This document shows, piece by piece, positions 40,211 through 54,394 of a stretch of DNA of 64,000 bases. Position 1 is the first letter of the stretch. Each line of letters starts with the position of its first letter. Source of the DNA: Amoebidium appalachense (taxonomy: Eukaryota; Ichthyosporea); assembly GCA_963693365.1 (NCBI GenBank), contig CAVNZM010000016.1, positions 2,294,001 through 2,358,000 on the forward strand, written 5' to 3'. The position numbers and the translations under genes are program-made. A model generated the notes under the pieces. It did no database searches, was not told where the DNA came from, and saw nothing but the letters and a program-made list of their open reading frames with translations.

Positions 40211-42348
40211 CCCCCTCCCTCCGTAGTGGTAGTGGCTGCTGCCCATTTTTTCTAGCGCGCAAACTATCATGCGGTGTCTTTTACAAGTAGTTCGGAAACC
40301 AAACGGGGTCCGTGATCGGACAGTCGGACACCCCAAAACTGGGGGAAAACATGATCTTTTGCGCGCCAAAAGCTACTCACCCTGCAGTCCTATTGGTTTC
40401 CTATAAAGACAAAAAAGGCAGGAAAATACTAGACCTCATTGGCCATACCCAGCTTGTGGGGTGTTTCCACGGCCCTCTGAACTTTTTTTCAGAGGGCCGT
40501 GGTGTTTCCTACTAGCGAAACAACGCTAGCGATGCCGCCGAAAAAGATCAGACACTTTTGTCCTATTTTAGCCATTAATTAGGACCGATTTGTCCGGTTA
40601 TGCGGATTATCAGTTGTCAGTGACTGTACATACATATTCCTTATCCACGATCAGCTTTTCACAGTACTCCATAATTATACTGTTTATACGGTTTTATTAT
40701 ATTTAACTATAAAGAATGTACAGAAATATAATGCAGTTTATGTGAATATAAATTATTGGCATTTGCATATTGACTTTTCCTTGAGTACATCAATAAAGTC
40801 AATATTAAAAAAAGGCATTCTCTACCCCATCCTCAAGCTTATATGCTCAAAGGGGATCTTGTGAATCACCAAAAAAGGTGCGCAATCTGCCGGACCACTG
40901 GCGCCGGCCGGAAGGAAAAAAATCATTTCCCCGTGAAAGCTCGGTGTTGCCCGGTGACGAACGAAAATCACTCGTGCGCACGTAGTTGAATGAAATAAGC
41001 TGGATTACAAATATATCTACAGTCAGTATGTACATACACTGAAAAGTCGTACTGTGGCATCGGCAGATTTTTGTAGAACGATCCATGGAGCTTCCTGCCA
41101 ATCAATAGCCTGGACTAACATTCACAGGAGGCTCGGTGAAACCGAATCCTATGCACGAGGCATCGTAGTGGCTGACTGACCTCTCTCCAGTCTCCACACC
41201 ACAGCACATATCATATTTCGAAATTATAACCTTGTAGGCATTCAATTTGAAATAAACTTTGATCAAATAAGATTAAATCAAATACAACAAATATAATATG
41301 ACAATGTAGTCGACAATACCTATCAATTTGACCATTCCAAATCATAGTATTGCCTGGTTTGCACAATAATAAAACTTCATTTTATTGGCCATTCATCATG
41401 TTTGCCTAAGTGAAAGAGCCCCAAGGGCGAGAAGCTTTTCTGATTGGTCCGATTTTGAATACCTACCTGTGCGATTTCCTATTGGCTACAGCTCAAGTTC
41501 CAACCAACAACTTTCCCGGGCCAACGAACTGTGTGCAGGAAGAAATTTTAAACCAGGGGGAAAAAACCTATAGAGGATTAAAGTGAAACTATGAAAACAA
41601 ATAATGGGTTGTTTTTTCTGTTAACTAACTAGTGATACACTCATTGCTATAGCCAGTTTGTTTACACGTTCTACAATAGTACCACTCTTCTTTTTCCGCA
41701 AGCCCACGACCAGTCCTGGCCCATTTTCGCCGGTTGCCGGCACAGCGGGCACACAGACGGGCACACGCGAATGTAGAATTTGGGCACCTGTTTTTTGGGC
41801 CGGGATGTCTTTCTTCGTACTTATTAGTTGAGTAGCCTTTACGTTCAGCCTATGAACTCTACTTTGTAAGCGCTCTAGAAAAAGAGAGTGCATCATTCCA
41901 AGCGGACATGTTTGTCTGCCAATCTATTTGTAATGGTCATGGATAACGCACACACACACCGTCCACACACGCACACGCACACATACCCACCCACACACAC
42001 ACAGACACGATCGCGCGTGTGGGCACGGAGGTACACACGGACAGACAGCAGAGACGCACTCAACCGCCCTATTTGGGATCGTTCTTACCAGGCATGCATC
42101 AGTGAAATCGTAGGTCTTTGAATCTGGTTACCAAACGCCAAAACAGCGGGGTAGCACAAATGGAGCTAAAAAAGCAACTTGGGCTTATTCCTAACAGCAC
42201 GTACGGTACTTTAGATTTGTGGTCCAATTGACGGCAATTCTATCACTAGTTGTAATTGGTAAATAAATGAACTACGTTCACGCCAATGTTGAGAGTTCAA
42301 TTCGTTTTGTTTTGCTGATTTACTTTCCATTGTTTCACCTTTAACACC
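40211..42348. other. Intergenic DNA with a strong hairpin and a possible small ORF
   Basis: Holds the hairpin at 40467-40502 and the AATAAA motif at 40785-40815. A minus-strand 91-codon frame at 41621-41896 has no recognisable domain. ATTGG motifs cluster at 41393-41485. CA-rich DNA is at 41948-42005. No gene is supported. Confidence 0.4.
40467..40502. repeat. Perfect 14-bp hairpin with 8-nt loop
   Basis: CCACGGCCCTCTGA is followed by an ACTTTTTT loop and its exact complement TCAGAGGGCCGTGG. Confidence 0.95.
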
Positions 42349-44035
42349 ATGGTTTCACTCACCGAGCAAGATGAACAGAACCTCCACCAACGCACAACAT
42401 GGACGGAGGACACCTTTCTCGTTTCCGAGGTCGAGAGTCTAGTAGAAGGGCTGTGTGGGCCGCGCGACCCATCTCTCGAACATGACTTCCTCCGTGTTGT
42501 GTCATCAGCACCAAGCAGCTTTCTTCACTCACGCAATGCGCAGAACATCCCACTTCGCACCAAGGATGAGATCGGGAGGTTGCCACCTGTTGGTGGGGAA
42601 TCGCCCGTTTGGGCAAGCGCATCATACAGCCGTTCTCCCGGATTCAAAAACCACATGAACGCTGGGGGCTGGCGCGTGCGGAAGAAATCGACGTGTAAGC
42701 TCGACTTTTCAGATGTGACTGACATAACATCATTTCTGCATGTTTTGAGGTTGCACAAGTACACGGCCGGCTTGGTTAAGGCAGGGTTGGATCTTCACAA
42801 GTTGCTTCATCTAACCGATGATGACCTTCTCCGTGCCGGTGTGATGGCGCAGGGTGCCCGAACTAGACTTTTGGTTGCGGCTGAAAAATTCAAGAATACG
42901 CCGTATTGCGACCCCTCTTTGTTGGACTCCCCATTTGCGATGACGGGCCAACATGGCAAGGGAATCGGGAGTCAGGCGGTGAGAACGCATCCGAGCAAGG
43001 TTGGTGTTTAACTATGTTTGCTGCTCGGTGCCCTCAAGTGTCATTGATCTGCATCTGTCTGCATGTGAAGTTGCACGACTCCCTGTGTACATGTGCACCA
43101 CACACCAATTTATCATGGTTGTTTCAAGTTGTTGTTACCAACGGTTGTTATTATTGTTATTGTTGTTGTTTTTCATAGTATTATTAATAGTATTGTTAAT
43201 ATTATAGTATTATTATTCCCCTTCACTGAGGCTACCCTAAAGGCAAGGGCTATCATATGCATGCATTACAAAGATGCTACTCACCGCATGTCGTGACATA
43301 TCCTTTCTGTAACCTTACCACATATAGATTTTTCCTGATTATCCCCTTCCTCCCTAAACCCATGCAGTTAAGAAGGGGCACCAGATTCGACAGACGTTCG
43401 CCTCCCCCCACGCGCGCTGGCTCCAGGCCTGCCCGACCCTTTTCTATGGAAATATTTCCTACGGACGAACAATTTTCCCGATTTTCAAGGGGGGGTCCTG
43501 AAAGGCGTTATAGTGAAAGTAGCGTTTCCGGGGGAAACGACGGTGGGATGCACACACAGGGACAGGCAGGGAACCAGGAGAGATGCACGTACGGGGAGAT
43601 GTGGGGAGGTGGACAGAGGGGCGGTGGAGGTGGAAGTGTGGATCTGCGTAAGGTAAGACTGGCAAATACATGAAGATGTGTGTTTGTGTGATAGATGGTA
43701 TGTAATGTGATGACGGTGTTGGTGGCCCAGGTGTGTGGGTGGGTGTGGGTGTGGTGTACACGTGTGTGCGTATGTGGCGCATCATTGATATACAGCATTA
43801 CACATGCGTAGTGGAACCCCTACAACCTTGAGTGAACCTCGATGCAAATTTTAAATCAGAATATGAAAATACTCCTCCTCTGGAGTGCTAATGACTCATT
43901 TCGAAATCCCACCCCCCGCCGTCCTGGTGTGAAGAGACTTCGTGCACACAACTCGAACACACGCGCGCGCACACACATACACACTCAGTCGCCCGTACTC
44001 ACCACTCACACTCATTCACTCACTCACCCACCCAT

Positions 44036-44085
<50 letters not shown>

Positions 44086-44136
44086 AACAAACACAGAGCC
44101 CTCCCTCCCCGCACACACACACACCCTCCCCCCTCT

Positions 44137-44189
<53 letters not shown>

Positions 44190-45252
44190 ACAGCCGCTAC
44201 CCATACCCAAACGAGACAACACCACATCCGACAACACAACACCACACGTGTCCACCTCTGGAGGGGCGCCGGGACGGCGTCCACCCTTCCGCCCAGCTTC
44301 ACAAGACCATCACCTAGCCAGCTTAATCGACGACATGCAATCGTTGGCCGTCTCTGACGAATATTCACATTTTGTTCAAAACATAAAATCCTCCAACGCT
44401 GGTGGTCGCGGTAGTGTTCATCGCGGCGCGTCGTTTCAAGGGTCTCTCTCTTCCTCCTCCTCTTTGACTAACGTTCGTGTCGGTGGTGGGTGTGTCGGTA
44501 ACGGTAATGTCGGTGGAGGTGGGGACGGAATGGGTGCAAGGGAGATTAGGGAGCCCAATGTTCCTACTCCGTCCCCGCACCGCGGTTTCATGTCGGGGGG
44601 AAATTTCAACTTATCGGCCGCACAGTATGAGCCTGCCCCACACAGGAAACGCAGCGTTGCCGGCCCAGGAAACCACCTTTCCGCATCTCTCTCGGACGTT
44701 TCCCGAAACTCTTTTTCCTCCACGCCGAGCCCTAGCTATAATGGCGGAAACCCGCGGACGCACGGACCAATCCGCTCACAGTCTTACACCGCGGGAGTGG
44801 ACACCAATGTGCATGTGCATGCACCCCCATCTGCGCACATGCACCCGTGGGAAAATGCGGATTCTCAGTCGCCGCGTTTCGCCGCGTCATTCCCCGCTTC
44901 TGGGCAGATGAAGGGGGCTTTTGACCCCCAAAATGAAATTTCCGGGGGTGGTGGTGTGGGAAAATATTATGGCGGCGGCGGCGGTGGTGGGTCACATCAA
45001 AGCGGGTGGGTGGATGGGGGTTTTTTCTCGCCAGGAAGTTTCGGGGACGAGAGATTACCGTATTACAACATGCGGTCGGCAGGAAATTTGACGTGGAGGG
45101 AGGTTCAGATGGAATCAGCCCCCTCCCAGCGCAGGTTTGTTGGTGGAACTTTGCCCCGTTGGTCCTCAAGGACTGGTGGCTGGTCCGGGAATGACTGTGA
45201 GGGGGGCGAGCAGTATGGGGGGAGTGGGAGGGAAAATGTGGGCGGAATGTGA
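42349..45252 (+). CDS. SAM-domain protein, Smaug/Vts1-like, 664 aa
   Basis: Three plus-strand exons joined in phase 0: 42349-42999 (ATG in CACCATGG), 43368-43652 and 44194-45252 (TGA). Residues 123-182 form a SAM domain with LRLHKYT (133-139) and GVMAQGARTRLL (164-175). The HKY helix and the G-x-x-A-x-GAR loop are the features by which Smaug/SAMD4/Vts1 SAM domains bind RNA stem-loops carrying CNGG loops, so a post-transcriptional repressor role in the cytoplasm is likely (inference). The remaining 480 residues are low-complexity: Gly-, Ser-, Asn- and Arg-rich, with GGGGGG runs. The exon 3 acceptor is a pure (CA)nCAG. Intron 2 holds poly(C) and (CA)n on the sense strand. All splice sites are GT-AG. 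Confidence 0.85.
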
Positions 45253-45502
45253 ATTATTTGCTTCATGTGTGGGGTGTGTGCGTGGGGAGGGATGGGGGGG
45301 GGGGGGGGGGGGGGGTTTGGTAACATTTAGCCTAAATTTCAATTATGAGGACATTTGGCGTGTGTGATAGCTTGTATATCTCTTCTTCGATTTAGTTTTT
45401 GATTTTGTTTCTGGTATTTGTGGCGCTGAGGTGCAGGGAATTTGATGGAGGCTGTGACAGAGCCGGTCAGTAGAGTCTGTGTCCGGCATATTCTGACGCC
45501 TC

Positions 45503-45570
<68 letters not shown>

Positions 45571-45773
45571 GTTTCCATTTGAGACAGCAGTAAGAATACT
45601 AGTGGTGGTGACGTGTGCTTTAAATTCATGTCATCTTAAATCCTATCCGGCCTGCGAGATATTCATAAGTACTTTTTGTAGTATTTGTCAGTCGATACTA
45701 AGCACTTGGCCTTAGATATCCTGAGAGTGGGCAAGCAGGTGTCTGTTTTTTTGTGTGTGTCGGTGTGTTTTAA

Positions 45774-45838
<65 letters not shown>

Positions 45839-45983
45839 CCGAATGATTTTAAGTTTGTTGTGTGTGTGTTCGGATTTTTTTTTTTTTTTTTTTTTTTCTT
45901 CTTCTAGTTTTTATTGTTGCTGTTTTGTGGTGTGTGTTTGGGGTGTGTGTGTGGGGGGGGGGGGGGGGGGTTCATTAATATTT
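45253..45983. other. Downstream region with poly(T) and the longest poly(G)
   Basis: (CT)n then about 30 T at 45510-45569, a 64-nt poly(G) at 45774-45837 and further T and G runs to 45970. No exon seen. Confidence 0.7.
45774..45837. repeat. Poly(G) run, 64 nt
   Basis: Longest uninterrupted homopolymer in the window. Confidence 0.95.
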
Positions 45984-46457
45984 CTAGGCTTTTTTCTTTT
46001 CTGTGATAGGCACTCGCACACTAGTAGCGCAGTGACTTGGCAATCCCCATGCATTGGCCGTGAGGGGAGCCCTAGCGACACCGCGTGTTACACAGTCTGT
46101 ATATACGTGTATACCACTGGTATCATACACAAGTAACTTTTCGTGATTGGTAATCTCATATATCTTGCTGGCTCGTGTGATATTTATCCAATCGTTGTGT
46201 GTACCACTGGTATCATACACAAGTAACTTTTCGTGATTGCTAATCTCATATATCCCGCTGGCTCGTGTGATATTTATCCAATCGTTGTGTGTACCACTGG
46301 TATCATACACAAGTAACTTTTCGTGATTGCTAATCTCATATATCCCGCTGGCTCGTGTGATATTTATGCAATCGTTGTGTGCTTTCTTATTGTTGTTTGC
46401 GTGCGGGTGCCTGGCGCATAGCACTTTAACCATATATATTAACAATATTAACGTCAT
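45984..46457 (-). CDS. Possible small protein with three 30-residue tandem repeats
   Basis: Minus-strand frame of 157 codons starting at an ATG (46457) with a hydrophobic N-terminus (MTLILLIYMVKVLCA) that could be a signal peptide. The central part is three near-identical 30-residue units (NITRASGIYEISNHEKLLVY plus ten more residues) from a 90-bp tandem repeat. The C-terminal 45 residues show no domain. The unit length is a multiple of three and the frame is open, but the five differences between units do not clearly favour silent changes. It may be chance on a tandem repeat. Confidence 0.3.
   Translation of the reverse strand: MTLILLIYMVKVLCARHPHANNNKKAHNDCINITRASGIYEISNHEKLLVYDTSGTHNDWINITRASGIYEISNHEKLLVYDTSGTHNDWINITRASKIYEITNHEKLLVYDTSGIHVYTDCVTRGVARAPLTANAWGLPSHCATSVRVPITEKKKA
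46111..46380. repeat. 90-bp tandem repeat, three copies
   Basis: Units start at 46111, 46201 and 46291 with ACCACTGGTATCATACAC and differ at about five positions. Confidence 0.97.
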
Positions 46458-46617
46458 CTACACACCTGAAAAATAAGTCCGAGTAATGATTATACGGCAA
46501 CCCGTATAAAAACCAAACCGTCCATGATAACCTCCAGGCAAGGAATGGCCAGTCAGCTGCTGTTAATTAAATGATGAAATGACTCGAGAGCTCAGTCTGG
46601 CATCGATCACGAGTTCC

Positions 46618-46849
46618 TACAGTCAGCGACATGAAGGCAGACCCAATCACAACCTATGTAAACAAAAATTAAGCGTTTTGATTCGACCATTATCAGTGCA
46701 GCACCTTTTAATACCCCTTTTACCCCCCCTCTGCTTTGTTCCACAGCCAATGAGCGTCGAATTCCATAAATTTGATCCTGTTCGATTGGATAAAGATCAC
46801 GTACGAATTAGGCTCTGTGATTGGGTCTGCCTTCATGTCGCTGACTGTA
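46618..46849. repeat. Perfect 34-bp inverted repeat, 164-bp spacer
   Basis: 46618-46651 (starts TACAGTCAGCGACATGAAGG) is the exact reverse complement of 46816-46849. The ends and spacer resemble a foldback or MITE-like element. No ORF inside. Confidence 0.95.
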
Positions 46850-47492
46850 CGTATACTCTGTACGTTCACGGGTATCATGATGGTTCCAGATCGAATCCAG
46901 TTCGATCGGATCGTCCATATAAGGAAGGTGTGACAACCTGTTTTTGCGAAGGGACTCCCCCTACGTATTCTGTACCAAAATCAAATGCCGCGTCGGACTG
47001 CTGACAAAGTTGCCCTCCGAAAAATGATAACACACATAGACATCCGGCCGGGGCTCCCCAGGGGGGGGGGGGGGGGGGAGGGGGGGGGGGACATTAACAC
47101 ATATAATTGCTTGCAGGCGGAACGTCATTAACTCCACATCTGTATTTGTTGCATGGGAGTACTGGTGGCCGCATCTTGGTGCCGGCACCTCAGGCGGAGA
47201 GCTCACATACAAGGCTTCAATCATGAACAGCTACACTTGAACCCCATTAATATTGAGTGATATTCAATGATACTTCAACATATTCGGGTTCAACTTGGGT
47301 AAATATAACTTCGTCAGGCTTTACGAACGATACAAGCACCCATGGCCAGCTCGCAAATAAAACTGTCTGTGCCCAAAATTTGGTCACAATCTCGCTGAAT
47401 TTGGTCTGAGTACGTAGTTATGTACATAATGGCATATGGGTCGGTGCAATGGGTTACCAGGCGATCACTTTCTGCGGTAACAAGTCATATTT

Positions 47493-47525
<33 letters not shown>

Positions 47526-47871
47526 GGGACCATGTCCTTAAACTTTGATGATACACATGTACAACGCTTTTCGCGAGTAAACGTGACATGTACAACACTC
47601 TTTATCGAATAACTTAAAAAAGAAAAATGACTGAGAAAAACACCGCCTCTCAAACCACTGGCAGTGACTACATACTAGGCTAGGGAGAGGGTTTTACGCT
47701 GTTTACTCGAGGCAAAGAGAGATCAGTCTCAGGTATGGGGGGTTTTTGCTCGGAATATCCCCTAAGCGGTATATCATGATCAAGTACATAGATGAAGGGT
47801 GATGATTGTATATCAGGGTTCTTCTTGCTATATGAAGCACCATATAGACTAAGAAGAAAAATCGATTAGTT

Positions 47872-47906
<35 letters not shown>

Positions 47907-47962
47907 TTTTTTTTTTCTTTTTTTTTTTAACGGGCTCCCCTGGGACACTCGGTATCAGCTGG

Positions 47963-47993
<31 letters not shown>

Positions 47994-48600
47994 TTAAGAG
48001 TTTTGTGATTATGTGTTTCTCAAGCCAATCAATACATCTAATAAACAGATCATAGTCACGTGTGTTAAGCATTAAATCAAGGATGTTGTAATTGTCGGGT
48101 AAGCTATCTTTGTGGGGTGTCTGCTGTGAATGCGTCATACAGAAGCATGGCAGCAACAACTTTTTGGCTCCCTGTGGGCTGCATTTTTTTTTCTTCTTAT
48201 CCATCGATGGTTTGGACCCTTTTTCTGCTGTTAGACGTGACACACACACACGCGCGCGCGCGCGCGCGCGCCCGGCTCTTTCTGTTCTTCTCTCTTTCTC
48301 AATCCCCCCCCCCCCCCCCCCCCCCCCCTCCCCCCCCCCCTTTCTCTCCCGACCTCCGATCTGCCAGTGTACACATACGTATATACTGGAAGTGGGAGCC
48401 GTATGCACCTGCTTGCTTTCTTGTGCATGTGCTCTGTAGCTGGTTTTGCCTCCCTTAAAAAGGAGTATCCCAGGGCTCAGGCTCTTATTATCGTCTAATT
48501 GTACATATTAGGAGTGGCTTTGCCGCCTCAGTCAATAGTTTATCAAGTGTACAGTTTCGCTTCATTCCTACGTATTGGGAAATGTTAGCCCGTCCTAAAT
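46850..48600. other. Intergenic DNA, no supported gene
   Basis: Mostly unique. Poly(G) at 47060-47090, poly(T) at 47499-47525, and a C-then-T tract at 47875-47929, which is the reverse of the usual C-then-A pattern. Confidence 0.5.
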
Positions 48601-50370
<1,770 letters not shown>

Positions 50371-51970
50371 TCATTGTGTATTGCGTACTGACATGAGTGA
50401 TATCATCGTGGCCCCGGGCTTTTCTGCTTCGCTAGCTCCAGTACTGGCTCATGGCATGCCTCCGTGGTACGTACGACTAAAAGCCTACAAATATTAGTCT
50501 AACTGTATCATAATTGTAACCTCACCCCTGGCTGCGTTCATCACAACATGCAAATGAATGCAGTTTCCTTAGCTGAGTTTACTTCGTTTTCCTTTCCCAC
50601 TTACGCGGCATACACGCCGTACGCGGCGACGTTTGGGGGCCATATCATAGGCGTCTCGCATGAGCCTCGAAAACACATGATTAATGAGCTACGAAAATGC
50701 TTCTGGACGACGAATTCCTGTTGCCTCCTATTTGAACAGACACGCGCCGCCGCGCCGCCGCGGTGCGGCGGGCCGGTGTCAGGCTGGAAGGGTGTGAAAT
50801 TTTGAATGTCAAAAAAAAGGAAGAAGGAAAAAAACGGCCCAAAACTCCAAAACTGAAAGACATATTGATGTTAAATCTACTGATATATTCAATATGGGCC
50901 ACTCGGTTAGGGGTGTCATAACAGGGGGAAAAAAAAACACTCCTTTGCTTGGGTCGGTGTCCGGGGCACCCATTGAAAAGCCTGATTTCGCACCCCGAAA
51001 CTATTTTACAAGTGCATTGATGCGATTGGCCAGATCTACGCAGTGGCGGTTAATCAAACCCACAGCAGGCCCCACACATTCCAGTCATCGAATGCATTCC
51101 TCATGGTGAATGTGGGCTGCTCATGGGTGCGCGCTCTCATTCTTCTTTGATCAGAAAAGGAAAAAAAAAATACAAAATATTATATTTGTAAATGATTTGA
51201 TACTTGTGTATTTTTGTTTCAAGTCTTATTTGTCCTTCGGGAGATTGTCGTGCAATAATGAATGGAACGCCGTTATTGATAAAAAGAGGAATAGAAGCTA
51301 AGCCTTCGAGATCTTCATGGAATTCTTCATATAAACGTGTGTGATATTATTTATATTTTCAGCACAAAAAACATTAGTTATTAGATATTTCTTTTCTTTT
51401 TTTATAGCCACGTTGATCTGGATGCTTGTATATAAACGGTTATATGGAACGTAATATAATGATCTTGAGAACTTTCGCACCTTGAGTCACTGCCATCTGG
51501 CATGCCATCTAAAACCCGCATACCATCCTGATGTCTAACGCGAGATGATTGGATGGTTTTATCCTGATAACAAGAACAAAAAGGGCACGGCACAGCGTGC
51601 GTCAATTCACTGCTGTGCTTTGCTTCAGTGGCGTGTTGAAAACCATCAACCTTGAAAAGCAGCAAAAAATTCGTCTTGTTTCTTCGTCTTCCTGCTTTCC
51701 TACTCACACAAATGCGTTGTGATCTCGTATAATAACGTATAGGGTAGCGGACGTAGCTTTTGATTGCCGCAAGGGCGAGCCTTACAATAGGTGTTCAACA
51801 AGTTTTTTTCACCAGAAGAGGGGGGTAGATTCAACTCTGTCGACGTCAGCCCAAAAGTAGCACACCATCCCCACAACCACTTACATAGCTCTTTATTTCA
51901 ATAGTTATACCTCGTACGTATCTGACACTCTCTGTTATTGCGCTGAGAGCCAGGTAATAACTCGGCGAAA
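50371..51970. other. Unique DNA upstream of the subtilase gene
   Basis: No supported exon. 50590-50790 has GC-rich palindromic stretches (CGCCGCCGCGCCGCCG) and an open frame without a domain. The promoter of the gene starting at 51971 should lie near 51700-51970. Confidence 0.4.
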
Positions 51971-52449
51971 ATGAACAACATACTCAACTCCGTGTTGTTC
52001 CTTTCCTCGCTGTTTGCATACAGCGATGCATTGCTCCAGCACCCGAAACTCTTCGTTCCGTCCCCACAAAACCTCATTCCGGCCGTGGTGGGCGACGGTC
52101 TTATGGGAACACAGACAACAAGTGGACAACTGATTGTGACATATGCGCCCAACGTTACTCCGGCCCAGATGGCACCTAATATAAGTGCTGTGGCGAAAAA
52201 ATATTCGAGCGGGCAGATTGGGGTTGCGTCTGTTGGTGTGCAGAGCACGCTGGAGCATTTGAATGTCGTGCAGATGAGCTACACCAGTGAGGCGGCCATG
52301 CTGGAGATCCTTAACCAGCCGGGGTGGGTTTTCATCCCCCCCCCCCCCCCCCCCCCTTCTTCTTTTTTCTTTTTTTTTTTTCTTTCTTTTTTTGGGGGGG
52401 AAGGGGGGGGGGGGGGTTGGCTTAGTTTCAGAGGCTTTTTGTCGCGGAT

Positions 52450-52497
<48 letters not shown>

Positions 52498-52543
52498 TGT
52501 GTGTGTATGTGTGTGTGTCAGAGGCTTTTTGTCGCGATGGTGT

Positions 52544-52586
<43 letters not shown>

Positions 52587-53098
52587 TGTTTGTGTTTGTG
52601 TTTGTGTTTGTGTTTGTGTGTGTGTGTGTGGACGTGTGTGTGCCAGCATGCATCCGCGCGAGTGTGTATGGGTTTATCTTTTCTTACCAGATAGTGTCAC
52701 AGAAGATGCTTCTTTCGTATGCCACATCATGCACATTAGAAGTGTGTGCATAGCCTACCGTTCAAACCTTTTTAGTCATCATTATTAACGGATAAGCATA
52801 TTACGTTTTGTACTCACTTTCTACTTTTCCAACCCAGGGTTAAATCCGCTGAGTATCTTCAAAAGGTGAGAAAATTCCAGTCACCACCAACTCTCTCATG
52901 GGGGTGGGACCGCGTAACGACCAGGATTGACGGGAAAGCAGTGTTCCCCGGCGCCGGTGACGGTGTGGATGTATACATCATCGACACGGGTATCAATGTA
53001 TGTAACCCCCTGCATGTCCTCCAAACTTTGAAGATGCTCTGCTTATAAATTTAGTTTTCTACCAAAGAGGAAAAAAGAAAGTAAAGAACCGGAAGGAC

Positions 53099-53130
<32 letters not shown>

Positions 53131-53518
53131 TGGCACACACCTCCTTTTCCTATTCCGTAACCTATGCATTCCATGACCAGATAGACTCCACCACCAACCC
53201 CAAAACCCGCCCTACAATTTCTAACCTTCATTCTTTCATCCCACCCTATACAGCCCAACCACCCGGATCTTGCAGGTCGTGTCAATCTCGCCTACGTCGC
53301 ATCCGGGCTGGGTACTTCCTCAGCCGCCGACGATGAAGGGCATGGGTCTCACGTCTCTGGTACGGTTGGCGGGTTGAAGTTTGGAATTGCCACAAAGGCT
53401 CAACTATTTGCTGTTAAGGTTTTGGACTCGACTGGGTCGGGGTCGAACGCGGGCGTGGTGGCGGGGATGAACTTTGTCCTCGGCAACATTTCAAAGTGAG
53501 TATTTTGGGGGGAGGTGT

Positions 53519-53567
<49 letters not shown>

Positions 53568-54126
53568 CGTGTGCGTGTGTGCGCGGACGCGTGCGTGCGT
53601 GTGCATGCGTCATGGGCTGGGTCCGTTTCTTTAATCGAAGAACATCGACAAACTGGAGTAAACCCACTCCCCCCCCCTCCCCCCCCCCCCCCCCCCCCCC
53701 CCCGCTTTCCCCTTCAAAAAAAAAAAAACCGACCTACCCACCCTTGAGACCAAAACTTTGTTTTCTTTATGCTAATAACGTCCTTTCCTCACCTTAAATA
53801 TCATGTGCCTAAACACACATCTAACTAACACCGCCCCACCATCCGCCCATCCACCCAGGCGGCCAGGCCGTAAAGCCGTCGTCAATATGTCTCTCGGTGG
53901 CGGCGACAGTGCAACAATCCGCGATGCCGTGAAAAAATTGACGGACGCAGGAATTATCGTTGTTTGTGCGGCAGGAAACGAAAATAAAGCTGCGTGCAAT
54001 TCTTCTCCCGGAAACGCCCCAAGCTCCTTCACCGTGGCGGCTTCATCTAGCAGCGATGCCATTGCTTCGTTTTCGAACTGGGGTTCTTGTGTTGATATCA
54101 TTGCACCTGGTATGTGTGTTTTTTAT

Positions 54127-54159
<33 letters not shown>

Positions 54160-54325
54160 CCTCCCCCCTCCAATTTCCCCGTCCTCCATCAAGCTCCCTT
54201 TTCCGTCTCAGCATGCTCCCAGCCATTTTCCTCCCCATTACTCGTCCTCTGAATGGTGGTGATATCAAGGCCTTAACTTTGTGGTTTTGGAAAATTGGAT
54301 TACTGCACGCACCATGATGCATACA

Positions 54326-54394
<69 letters not shown>

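Noticed and set aside
41621-41896. 91-codon minus-strand ORF as a gene
   Set aside because: No domain, no splice context and no repeat evidence; kept only as a note in the intergenic entry.
46111-46380. CRISPR array
   Set aside because: The repeats are head-to-tail 90-bp units without spacers, in a eukaryotic intergenic region.
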